Origin: Moringa oleifera
Taxonomy: Eukaryota; Streptophyta; Magnoliopsida; Brassicales; Moringaceae
Length of the DNA: 64,000 bases
Reading direction: 5' to 3'
NCBI GenBank assembly: GCA_021397835.1
Contig: JAJFZO010000866.1
Location: forward strand, 7,501 to 71,500
A program made the position numbers and the translations under genes. The stretch's first letter is position 1, and every line of letters begins with the position of its first letter. The notes under the pieces are model-generated. The model was not told the DNA's origin and ran no database searches. It saw only the letters and a program-made list of their open reading frames with translations. Shown here one piece after another: positions 27,875 to 39,400 of this stretch.

Positions 27875-29740
27875 TATTTAAAACCTAAACCCTAGGCCCC
27901 AAGCCCAAATCCCCAAGCCCTAAGCCCTAAACAGTAAATCATATACCCCAAACCCTAAACCCAAAATTCGAAACCTTAAACTTGAAACCCGAAACTCGAA
28001 ATCCTAAATTCTAAACCCAAAACCCCATAACCCCAAACCCTAAACCCACACCCTAAACTCCAAAACCTTAAGCCCTAAACCCTAAACCCTAAACCCTAAA
28101 CCCTAAGCCCTAAACCCTAAACTCCAAAACCTTAAGCCCTAAACCCTAAACCCTAACCTCTAACCTCTAACCCCTAACCCCGACCTTAAATCCTAAACCC
28201 TAACCCTTGAACCCTGAACCCTGAACAGTGAACCTTGAGCCTCAAGCCCTGAACCTTGAACCATAACCCTGAGCCCATAACCCTAAACCCTAAATCATAA
28301 ACCCTAGCCCCTAAACCCTAACCCTTAACCCTTAAACCCTAACCCTTAACCCCTAACCTCTCAACCCTAAACTCAAACCCCAAACCCTTAAACCATAACG
28401 CCAAACCCTTAAACCCTAAACCTTAACTCCTAAACCCTAATCCCTAAACCTTAAACCCTAACCCCTAAACTTTAAACCCTAAACCCTAAATCCCAAACCC
28501 TAAACCCTAATCCTTAAACCCTAAACCCTAATCCTTAAACCCCAAACCCTAATCTTCAAACCTTAAACCCTATCCCTAAACCCTAATCCTTAAACCCTAA
28601 ACTCTAAACCTTAATCCCTAAACCCAAACCTTAATCTGTACACCTTAAACCCTAAACCCTGATCCTTAAACCCTACACCCTAAACCCTAATCCCTAAACC
28701 CTACACCATAAACCTTAATCATTAAACCTTAAACCCTAAACTCTAAACCCCAAACCTTAACCCTTAACCCCTAAACCGCAAACCCCTAAACCTAAACCCT
28801 TAAAACCCTAAACCCCTAAACCCTAAACCACTAAACCTTGAACCTTGAACCCTCAACCTTCAACTTTCAACCCTAAACCCTCAACCCTTAACCTTTAACC
28901 TTTAACCTTTAACCCTCAACCCTCAACCTCTAAACCCTTAACCCTTAAAACCTCAAACCTCAAACTCTAAACCCTAAAACATTAAACCCTCCAACCCCAA
29001 ACCTTAAAACCCTAATACTTTTAAACCCTAAACCTTTAAATCCTAAACCCTAAACCCTCAACGTTAACCCTCAACCTTCAACCCTAAAACCTCAACCCTA
29101 AGCCCTAGACCCAACACTCGAGACCCAAGACCCTAGACTTGAGACTCGAGACCTCGGACATCAGACCCCGAACCCTGAACCCCAAACCTCGAACCCTAGA
29201 CCCTAGACCCTAGACCCCAAACCTTAAACTCGAAACCTTAAACCTCAAACCCCAAGCCCCAAGCCTGAAGCCCTAAGCCCCAAGCCCAAACCCCAAGCCT
29301 TAAAACCCTAAACTCTAAACCCCAAACCCTAAACTTCAAACTTGAAACATGAAACCCTCCACCCACAAACCCCCTTAAAAGCCTAGACCCAAAACCTCAA
29401 AACCAAAACCGCTAAACTCAAAACCCCAAAGCAAAAACCCCTAAACCTAAAACTTCGAAACCCTTGAAACCTTAAACCCCTCAACCCTAACCCTTAAGTC
29501 TTAAACCCTTAACCCCTAACCCTTAAACCATAGCCTCTAAACCTTACCTTAAACCCTAACCCCAAAACTCGAAACTCAAAACTCGAATCTTGAAACTCAA
29601 AACCCAAATCTCAAATCTCAAAACCCGAAATGCTAAGCCCTAAACCCTCAACCCTCAACCCCAAACCTTTAAGCATAAACCTTAAACTTAAAACGCTCAA
29701 CCTTAAACCCTCGACCCTTAACCCCAAACCCTCATACCAA
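27875..29740. repeat. Degenerate interstitial telomere-like (CCCTAAA)n block
   Basis: About 1.87 kb made almost wholly of CCCTAAA, the plant telomere C-strand heptamer, and 6-9 bp variants such as CCTTAAA, CCCTAAT, CCCTGAA, CTCAAAC and CCCCAAA. Perfect tandem heptamers are concentrated around 28,070-28,160. Elsewhere copies differ by substitutions and 1-2 base indels. Only the C-strand is seen on the plus strand; I found no stretch switching to TTTAGGG. Composition changes sharply at both borders, from AT-rich satellite to C/A-rich repeat and back. The degeneracy and interior position indicate a fossil or amplified interstitial telomeric sequence rather than a live chromosome end. Confidence 0.92.
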
Positions 29741-29744
29741 CAAT

Positions 29745-30016
29745 TTTATCATTAATATTATTTAATTTTATACAAGAATATTAAATTTTTTTATTTATCA
29801 TTAAATGGATGTTTTTTAATGCTTAAATGTTTTATTACATGCAATTGACATTATCACATCATGCAAACGATATTATTATCTGTTGTTTGCATTTATATTT
29901 TTTTGCAGATAATGAAAGATTAAAGTTCATTAATTATTTTTTAAAAAAATAACCATATTATTACCTTTGATTTACATCAAATTCTAAAAATGGTGATCTT
30001 CTTCCTACAATATTAC

Positions 30017-30059
<43 letters not shown>

Positions 30060-31780
30060 TTAGTCATTTGAAATGAATAGAAAAATTTATGTTTCATTAA
30101 TTAGCCCTGTTATTTCATTGTAGAAGAATAATGTAATAATAAAGAGTTATTGTTTTTTGAAAATTTAATTCAACTAACCTTATCACATTATGTTGACCTT
30201 ATTATTCACTTTTGTTTCTGTTTTTTTAAGATATTGAAAGATTAACTTATATTAACTACTTTTAAAAAAAAAATTGGTCTTGTCATCCTTGATTTACATC
30301 AATTTTAATGCCTTCTACCTATTTTATTATCATTATTATTTTCATTTACATAAAGAGATCACATTTCTTTAGCAATCATTTTATAAATTTTTTTGAATGT
30401 CCATGGGTTTTATTACTACCTTTACTCTACTTGATTCATTTGAAATTTAAAATTTGAAAAAAAAAAAAACTTAGATTTCATGAAGTCAACATTTTTTTAT
30501 AATTGACCTTTTATAGCCTTATAAAAGTATAATATAATAATGAGGGGTTATTATCTTTTAGATAATTTAATTCAATTGATCTTGTTACATTATATTAAGA
30601 TTATCATTATCTTCTGTTTGTAATTCTATGGGATAATGAAAGATTAAATTTTATTAACTTTTTTTAAAAAAAAACTTACTTTATTGTTATTTTAAATTTA
30701 TATCTAATTTTTAAAATGAGTAGCTTTTACTTATATTATTGTCATTATTATTTTTAATTTACACAAGGAGATCACCTTTTTTAGCTATCATTAAATAGAT
30801 TTGTTTTGAATTCTAATAGGCTTTATTACTACCTTTGGTTTACCTCAGTCATTTGAAATTTGAAAAGCTTACATTTCATTAAATCAATATTTTTGGTTAA
30901 TTGACCTTAAGTATAATTTAATAATAAAAAGTTATAATTTTTCTATAATTTAATTCAATTAAACTTAGAAGATTATATTGGCATTATTTTGACTTTTTTT
31001 TGTAATTTATAACATAATAAAAAATAAAATTTTATTAACTAATTTTTTAAAAATATTTACTTTATTATTATTTTTTATTTATATCAAATTTTTAGAATAA
31101 TTACCTTTTACCTATTTTATTATCATTATTATATTAATTTATATAAGAAAATCATTTTTCTTTGGCTCTTATTAAGTAGATTTTTTTGAATGCCCATTAA
31201 CTTTATTACTGCCTTTGTTCCACTTCAATCATTTAAATTTTAAATAAAAAAAACTTAGATTTCATTAAGTGAATATTATCGGATTAAACTTATAGAAGTA
31301 TAATGTCATAATAAAGGATTATTATCTTTTAGTTAATTTAATTCAATTGACCTTACTAAATTTTATTAGCATTATCATTACTTTTTGTTTGCAATTTTAT
31401 GATATAAAGAAAAATTAAATCTTATTAACTACTTTTTTCAAAAAATTGACCTTATTCTTACTTTCAATTTATATCAAATTTTAAAAATAATCACCTTTTA
31501 CCTACTTCATTATCATACTATTATAATTTACACAGAGATCACATTTCTTTAACTATTGTTAAATAAATTTATTTTTGATTTCTTATGGGCTTCATTACTA
31601 CCTTCGCTCTACATTGATCATTTGAAATTAAAAAAACTTGTAGTTCATTAAGTCAATATTTTTGGATAATTGACCCAATATTACCTTATAAATGTATAAT
31701 ATAATAATCAAGAGTCTTCATTTTTTTTGATAATTTTAATTCAATTCAACTTATCACATGTTGACCATATTATTACTTCT
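29745..31780 (-). repeat. AT-rich satellite array, reverse orientation, ~385-bp units
   Basis: The same satellite family resumes directly after the telomere-like block, in reverse orientation. 'CATTTGAAATG'-type landmarks lie near 30,065, 30,440, 30,855, 31,220 and 31,620, a spacing of about 370-410 bp, so only the short unit class is present. 'Cattattattaccttt' boxes and 'cccatgggctttatta' stretches are the complement of the main-array landmarks. The array fades out near 31,780, where more complex sequence begins. Confidence 0.85.
30012..30059. repeat. (ATT)n microsatellite
   Basis: About 16 tandem ATT triplets embedded in the reverse satellite array. It lies where other units carry a short 'attattattatttta' stretch, which suggests slippage expansion of an internal motif. 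Confidence 0.85.
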
Positions 31781-33390
31781 CTTAAAATGCTCTTTCATGA
31801 TGTATGCGTGTGAGCAAGGGGTGATGTAGACATTAATTGGTCGAACTTACTTAGCTAATAAAGATAATAATCCTTAAACATAGGCTTAGTTCAACTTTGT
31901 TATTTTAAACTTAAAATTTTTTGACATGCATAAAATCTCAATGCACATTTCAAATATTTCTTACTTGGAAAGAACTTACCTTTACTTAAAATATGTCTTG
32001 CAATTAATTCCATGGTACATACCTCAATGACATGCATTTCTGCCGTCGAAATAAGATTCTATCTTTGAATTCATTCAGATCATCAGCACCCCCATCATTG
32101 TCAAGATTATCATTATAATGATGTAATGGTCAAACATGATCAAAATTATGGCTGGAAACATAAGTAAGCTAATCCCCCATTTCTAGACTAGTGTTAAGCC
32201 ATACTTCCTCCTCACATTAGGTAAAATGAGTTGCCTCTACCTCATCACACAATCTATCAAATTTTGCTGCATCATATGCATTCATATCTTTCATCATAAA
32301 ATCATCATAAAATGATGCCCGTCTCATTGCTTCCCGTACCAGAACCAAATTGATCAATACTCATCGTGTTTCACCATTTGCATGTTGATAAAAGTTCTTT
32401 GGTGTTAATGTGCAAATGATCTTTGCAACACTTGTCATATGATCATACAATAAAAATCTGATATCGTTGTTATTTGACACCGTCATCCATAGCTTAAGGT
32501 CATCAATTCTAATTAGTGTGTCTAACTTAATGTCAAAGTTAAAACAGTCTACTTTCAAAAACTTTTTTTTAGCAGAAACAAAAATCCATTTTCAAAACTA
32601 ATTTGAACTCCCCCAAATCATTACTCCTCTTTGTTGGACAGCATAATACATTGTGAAAGCATATAATGAGTCACTAACAATACATTATAATGCATGATGG
32701 CACATTAATATAACGAAACATTCTCACAACATGCATAAACTTCCATGCATTGATGCTCAGACAATCACACATGCCTTCTGTAGATAACAAGGTTAATGGA
32801 ATAACATATTACTGTGTGACAAAGGCGTGACATATGGATCCACAAAGCATCTTGGATCCAATGACAATTGTCCAAACTATACTTGACGCAATTCTCAGTA
32901 GATTCAATCACTTTCTACCTAACTCTCCCTGGTCCAATCGAAATCAATCCAACTCTATTCAGGCGCACAATCATTCCATCAAATTCTTATTATATCGAAA
33001 GTATGCTCAGCCCAAATCTCTTCAAAGCCCATATTGTGGTTAGTATACTATATTATTCTATAGTATACATCACACTCAACTAGAGAGTAAAACAGCATAT
33101 TTTTACCATTAGCAAGAAATTGTTTTAATTACATACATAAAGATTATGACAATTACTTCCTAATACATCAGTGTCAAAAAAAAAAAAAAACTATCACTTC
33201 TCATGGACTTCCCATGCCTAGCCATGTGAAATTGAGAACTCAGTCACATGCCAAAGTTATCCACCATTAACAAGCAACTTTTAAAATGAATTACTATGGA
33301 GATTTTCTGTTTCTAGTTTCCAGAAGAGTCTTGCTTGAACTACGTACCCAACTTTTCCTTAATTACAAATATTATGGCATTCATCTAAAA
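31780..33390. other. Intergenic stretch between satellite block and CHY1-type gene
   Basis: Ordinary AT-rich unique-looking DNA separating the repeat block from the 3' end of the minus-strand hydrolase gene. It holds one weak coding-like remnant (32,190-32,558, listed separately) and a poly-A run near 33,178-33,190. Two short overlapping plus-strand reading frames at 32,834-33,083 show no recognisable domain and are not called. Confidence 0.5.
32190..32558 (-). pseudogene. Unidentified coding-like remnant, possibly MULE N-terminal region
   Basis: A 65-residue minus-strand frame (32,361-32,558) reads like structured protein (FNFDIKLDTLIRIDDLKLWM..VSNNNDIRFLLYD). After a frame shift, further sense-like sequence follows (REAMRRASFYDDFM...MNAYDAAKFDRLCDEVEA) down to about 32,190, where stops accumulate. 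The first part vaguely resembles the PB1/MuDR-type N-terminal segment found before MULE transposase domains. I cannot confirm this, and no transposase core is visible nearby. It looks like a decayed fragment, not a working gene. Confidence 0.3.
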
Positions 33391-33393
33391 GAA

Positions 33394-33399
33394 TTTATT
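33394..33399 (-). terminator. Candidate poly(A) signal AATAAA for the CHY1-type gene
   Basis: TTTATT on the plus strand reads AATAAA on the minus strand, about 85 nt downstream of the hydrolase stop codon. This is a usual distance for a plant near-upstream element. Plant signals are loose, so this is only a candidate. Confidence 0.4.
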
Positions 33400-33483
33400 C
33401 TGCTGCCAGTTCATTACATTGGCCAATCAAGGCTTGTGCCTCATAAACAAGGAGGCACAATAGTAATACCTTCTTTATGGCGC

Positions 33484-36400
33484 CTAAAGCTTTGAAGTGG
33501 CAGAGGCAGGCAAGTTCAACCTAACAGGAAGCTTAAGATCTTCCCACCCATCATCATTCACCCTTGAGAAATACTGGTCAACCATATTATCACTGATAAG
33601 CTCCAACTTAGAAGGCTCCCACTGGACAACAGGAAAGGAAAACAGAAGGGAGGGAATTCCATCCATCCCTCAAAAGGAAGGGGAACAAACATAAGTCAGT
33701 TTATACATAGAAACCTCCATTATATGAAAATACATGGAGAACAAATAATTCAAGACATGGTAAAGAGAATGGAGAGTTCACCAACCCTTGGGTTCTTATC
33801 CTTATCCAGCAGTATAGCTCTGCAGCCCTACATTAGAAAGTGACATTCTAGTGATTGATGAGAGAGATGTTAGGAAAAAACACATCAAGGTAGATCAAAA
33901 ACCTCAAGAAAATCCTTGCTAACTTCTCCCCGCATAACATGACAAACCATTCTATATTCTCGAACAAGACATTGACCAATACCTTGGAGCCTTCCTTCCC
34001 TGATCTGAAATTGCGGTAATAGAACTTTTAAGTTTCAATAAATTTAAAAAGGCTTGTTCCCAGCTCAACTTTATCCATAACCATATCAAGAAAACAAATG
34101 CATAGAATTTTAATTTATATAATTATTTCTCTCAGTTTATGCCACCACAAACATGAAGAAGCATCATACATTCAATGGGAAAACACAAAAAGTACTATAA
34201 AACAAGAATTATCATAAACTCGAATAGCCATAATTCATACATGATCATTTACTGGACACAACAGAGTAACCTCAAAGCAGTTACAGAAAATTTAACCGCA
34301 CGTAATAATCTGTCTCAAGATAATGTTTCCATCTTAAAAACATTAAAATATCAAAAAATGTACGAAGAGGATTTGAGCGGTGAAATAGCGAACAAGAGGA
34401 GAAAGGAGATGTTCATCATCAGGATTGAGAGAAAGATTTTCGAGTTTTTAAAATCTTCCCTATGATGTACTCTTTGGCCTGTGATAAGGAACCTTGAGTC
34501 TGTCCGGATGAGAAGATGGTGCCTGGTTTGCCCAGATGAGAAGAAATGTCCAAGACTGGGAGTTTAGTCGGCAGAATTCTACATAAGGCTTCAAAACTAC
34601 AAGATAAATGGTAACTTAGAAGATACAGTTAGGTGGAAACTGGATGGGGAGGACAAGGGTCAATTTTCTGTCAAGTCCTACTTTAAGAAATTTGTTAACA
34701 AGATCCCTTATTTGCTGAATAGCCAAGGAAAATCTATTCTTCTATTTTATCAAGTAGTCTGAATTTTAAATAAGATTAATCTTTTAGTTTTAATTTTGAA
34801 TTCAAATTTTAGTATATATAAATAAAAACATTCTTAGATTTTAGTTGTTTATTTTTTCTTATAAATAAGACTTTCATCAATGTAACAAAACAAGTTTTTG
34901 CAAGTCATTACAAGCCATTGAAAGCTACAAGCAATTTCAAGCTTCAAGTGTTCTATATTATTCTTTCTTTTCTATAAAAAAAAACCCAACAAAATCATAT
35001 CAAAAATCAACAAAGTACTATCAGAGCAATTATCCCAAAAACAATTATGAGATTGAAAAAGCCCAAACACAATCCTTAAACACTTCTTACCCGTATCCCA
35101 AAAACAAAAACTTATTCACAATGAATTCAGGAAATTCATTCACAACAATTACACCTTCGGTGTTTGACAGAACAAACTATCAGATGTGGACTGTTAGAAT
35201 GGAAGCCTACCATGATGCAAATGATCTGTGGAAAGCTGTTGAACAAGTATATGAAGTTTCAAAATTGCCAAACAATCCAACTTTTGCACAAATCAAGAAC
35301 CGAAAAGAGAGGAAGCAAAGAAAATCAAAAATAAGAGCAACATAATTTGCAGCAGTCTTATCCACCATATGTACTAGAATAATAACACTGAAAATAACCG
35401 AAGATATTTAAGATTTTTTGAAACAAGAATGCGAAGAAAATGAAATGATCAAAAGAATGCAACTGTTGAATTTGATCCGAGAATTTGAGATGCAAAAGAT
35501 GATGAAATCAAAAACAATCAAGGAATATTATAACAGGCTTCTCAGTACAGTTAACAAAGTAAGACTTCTTGGTACTGATTTTTTTAATTTTAGAATTGTT
35601 CAAAAGATCCTAGTGACAATTCTTGAAAAATTTGAGGCTACAATCTCATCTTTGGTATAATTTTTGAATGCCTTATAGGCACAAGAACAAAGGAGGCTTA
35701 TGAGGCAAGAAAGATTTATAGAAAGTGTTTTTCAAGCCAAATCACATAACAACAATTGTGGCAAAAACAACAAAAATTGGCAAAACAAAAATTGAGTTTT
35801 GAAGTTCAGTAAGTAACAACAAAAATGGTCAAGTCTTTCACTTTGTCCCTATTACAAAAAAAAATCAGTCATGCACAAAATAAGTGTTGGTGGAGATCAA
35901 ATGCAAGACGTCATAATTGTGGTCAGTTAGAGCACGTAAAAAAAATATGCAAATCCCAACAACAAGAAGGAGAAGCCAAGAATATTGTTAAACAACCTCA
36001 GAAGGAGGAACTGTTTATGACATAATGCTTTGCTACCAATAACTCCCCAGAAAGCTGGCTTATAGATAGAAGTTATACATACAACATGACTTATGATCAA
36101 GAGCTCTTCAAAGAGCCTAACAAAACTGCCATTTCTAAAGTGAAAATTGAAAATGGAGCATTTCTTGTAGTAAAAAGCAAAAGAACAATGGCAAGCAAAG
36201 GCTGTACAGATTTGAAATTAATTTTTAATATTCCATATGTTCTTGAAATTAATCAAAATCTTTTGAGTGTTGATCAACTCCAAAAAAAATGGATATAACA
36301 TACCATTTGAAAACAATATTGCTTGATTATTGATGCACAAGATAAAGAGATGTCTAAAGTCCAAATTAAAAATTAAAAATTTACCTTGAATATGATGAAA

Positions 36401-39400
36401 AATAAGCAAACTACAATAAGTAAAGAAGACAACAATACGAGACACTTTCATCATAAGGCTCCACCTTTTATGAAAAAGAATAATCTTAGAGAAGATTTGC
36501 CTAAATTAAATGAGGAGCTTCTTAAATATGTTAGTTTTCAATATGAAAAGCAAATCAAGCTTCCTTTTCAACAAAAGCTTGGAGGGCTAAACAAAAACTA
36601 TTGCTAGTTCACATAAATATTAAAGGATCAATGAGAACACCCACAAAGGCTTTCCACAAAGGACTCTATTTGAATATGGTTATAAATCATAGAGGCAAAA
36701 TGTTAAAATAGTTCAAGTTCAAACTCCAAATAAAAGTACAAAGAAGAGATAAAATACAATCAAATCTACAGCAAAACGCAAAATGAGAAATGATGACATC
36801 CCAACAAAGACACTTTCAGGGATTAAATTTTTAAAGGAACAAGTTGATGTAAACAGAGGAGTGTTAACAAGATGCCTTATTTGCTACATATCCAAAAAAA
36901 ACTTATTCTTCTATTTTATCAAGTAATTAGAATTTTGAATAAAAATAATCTTTTAGTTTGAATTTTGAATTCATATTTTATAAGTATAATATTAAATTTT
37001 AGTTGTTTATTTTCTCCTACAAATAAGACCACCATCAGAATTGAATAGGGATGAAGGCAGCACATAGTTCCAGTGGAGACTGATTTGGAAGGCTAAAATC
37101 CCTCCTAAGGTAGCTTTTTTCACATTGGAGATGGTAAAGGCTAAGATCTTGACGATTAATAATTTAAAGAAGGGCAAGATTATAGTGAATAGATGCTATC
37201 CATGTAAGGAGAAAGAAGAGACAATTTATCACTTGTTTTTTGAGTACAACTGGACTGCCAGCTGTGGGTGAGTGTTTTGAAGCTACTGGGGCTGTTCTGG
37301 GTTGTCGCAGGTTCTATAGATGTGGAGTTGCTGGCCTGGACAGGGCATAGGACAGGAAAAGGAAGGAGGAGAATGATCAGTATGATTCCTCATCTAATAT
37401 TTTGGCTAGTATGACGAGAAAGAAATAGGAGAGCGTTTGATGACTATGAAACCTCAATAGATGTAATCAGGGATTCATGGATCTATGTATTAAAAGATTG
37501 GGTTTCAAGTACATCTTATGCTAATGAGGGAGAGAGAGTAGAGTTCATAGAATACTTAACCTATAGGCACTAATTATCCTTGTGATAGGTGGCACCCCCT
37601 TGGTGCTGTGTGAATAATACTTTAATTCATGTTCCTGCTCAATATATATATATATATCTTACTCGTGCATGAAAAGGAAAAGCAGCCACAGATTTGCATG
37701 GCACCAGCATGACTATACTAAAAGATAGAGCCAGTCTTAAACGTTAGCCATTGATGAAATAACGTTACTAGATGCATGATGCACCGTTACCGATCTAAGA
37801 AAAATCTTAAGACTTGTTGGTGAAGCATTCTTCAACGTCTTCATTATGGATGATACCCAATCATCATGTCTATCAGAAACCTCTCTCTCCTACATTTTAG
37901 CAAACATAACATTTTGGTCAGTCTACCAGTTAAGTTGTTACCTGGATGAGGCAGAGCTTGCTAAAGTATAGCATAGAACAGACTCTTTAGGATGTATAGA
38001 AACAATGTATTATCAAAGAGAAGACAGCATATCATTCTTCTACATGAGCTCAATATCAACTTACAAGAGCAGATAAGATTTCTTCAATGGTCTTTTGACA
38101 GAAACACCTATCGATAACATCCAACCTGAACTCAAGGATCAGGGAAAAAAAAAAAACAGATGAGGTTCTATAACATGACCAGAAACAAAATAGCAACAAA
38201 GACTCATTGCAAGGGGCAAATATTCAATCAAAGAAAGATGACTTAGCATGTCTTAAATTCGTCAGCATGCTTTGAATGTTTAACAGACTTATCTGAACAA
38301 GCTTGTAGTAAATTTAACTTCATCAAGTTCAGTCCTATTTGAGTTTGGGAATTTATTACTGTAGATGGATCACTCAGCTTTAACGTCTATGATTATCATT
38401 ACACAGTAGAGGTAAAATTTACCAACTTTAACAACTTTGGGGGCTTCTTTGCAGAGCCAGCTAGCTAGCATACACTAGAATGGATATATAGATAACAGGG
38501 ATGAAGTCGACATTCTAAAGAGGCTTCTGCTATTAGAAGAGAAGTTGCAGCTTGACAACCATCAATCAAGTTACCACTTCTCCAGGAACAAATTCAATTT
38601 AGGATTTCCAAACTGAGTTTACATTCAATTAAACACCAAACAAAAAAGTTACAACTAGGACGAGTAAGTGCACTAACAATTAATGGGTTTCCACAGAAAA
38701 TTATAGGTTTTCTCATGAATTAACATAACAAAGCAAAAGACTAAGTAGAGGCCAAGATGTTAAGAAGTTTTGGCATACACAATAACAGAAAATGGGTCAC
38801 ACCAGCTGAGTTTAAGTATTACATAGAAGTTAAAGAATGACCAAAAACTTACCGGTGATAAGCACTCTGCTCCTTCAAATTGGGTTCCTGTGAGTACTCA
38901 TCAATGATTGCTGAAATGGTGGCTGGATCACTTGAATCAACCTTGCGCAGGGCCGCTTCTAGCATGGATAACCTCTGTTTTGATCAAATAAGAGACACAA
39001 ACAAGTAACTTACGTATTTCTTTTTTTCAAAGGAATATATACATTATTAAATTACAAAACGCACCCAGGGGGTGCCACCCTAGTGAACAGGAAACACAAC
39101 TATAAGCAACGAAATTTAAACTCTGAAGCAAAGAGCTACAGAAGTTATGAATACCAATAAGAACCTATTTAAGGATGACAGATGAAGCATGAAATCTAAA
39201 AGATAATGTATCATAGAAGAGTATGAATGAAATTTATTTTGAGAGTTGGAAAACTATCACATATTGCAAACTTCAATTCAGATCCTCACAACTTGATTAT
39301 GAATTGTCAATTTCACCACACACATGACAATTATGCACCAAGTAATAGTCCCAAAAGACACTAGGAAGAATCTCTATCCTAGCACGCCGAAGTAATTATG

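Larger units (their letters stand above)
34693..37037 (+). mobile_element. Deleted Ty1-copia retrotransposon nested in the LINE
   Basis: Two related copies of a sequence starting TGTTAACAAGAT (34,693 and 36,862) flank 1.85 kb of gag/protease-like sequence. The left copy runs to about 35,012 (...ATCAACA), followed 3 bp later by an initiator-Met-tRNA-like primer site. The right copy is similar for only about 176 bp and stops at 37,037. A purine-rich tract (AAACAGAGGAG) precedes the right copy, as expected for a polypurine tract. The integrase core, reverse transcriptase and RNase H are absent, so it could not move by itself. Bases flanking the two ends (AAATT and GAATT) are near-identical and could be a mutated 5-bp target duplication, although the 3' LTR appears truncated. 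Confidence 0.82.

Noticed and set aside
27875..29740. A true chromosome end or a head-to-head telomere fusion
   Set aside because: The block is degenerate, flanked on both sides by satellite, and has one polarity only; a fusion would show TTTAGGG then CCCTAAA.
1..31780. Regular spaced repeats resembling a CRISPR-like or prokaryotic array
   Set aside because: Units are 385-550 bp, highly diverged, AT-rich and without short identical repeats and unique spacers; the surrounding genes are plant nuclear genes with introns.
34175..34465. 96-residue plus-strand frame in intron 11
   Set aside because: Antisense to the gene within intron sequence, biased composition, no recognisable domain; probably chance in AT-rich DNA.
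34693..34878. Short 176-bp LTR (TRIM-like) interpretation of the copia element
   Set aside because: The primer-binding site would then lie ~140 bp from the LTR end, and the intervening sequence looks like ordinary copia U5; a truncated 3' LTR is simpler.
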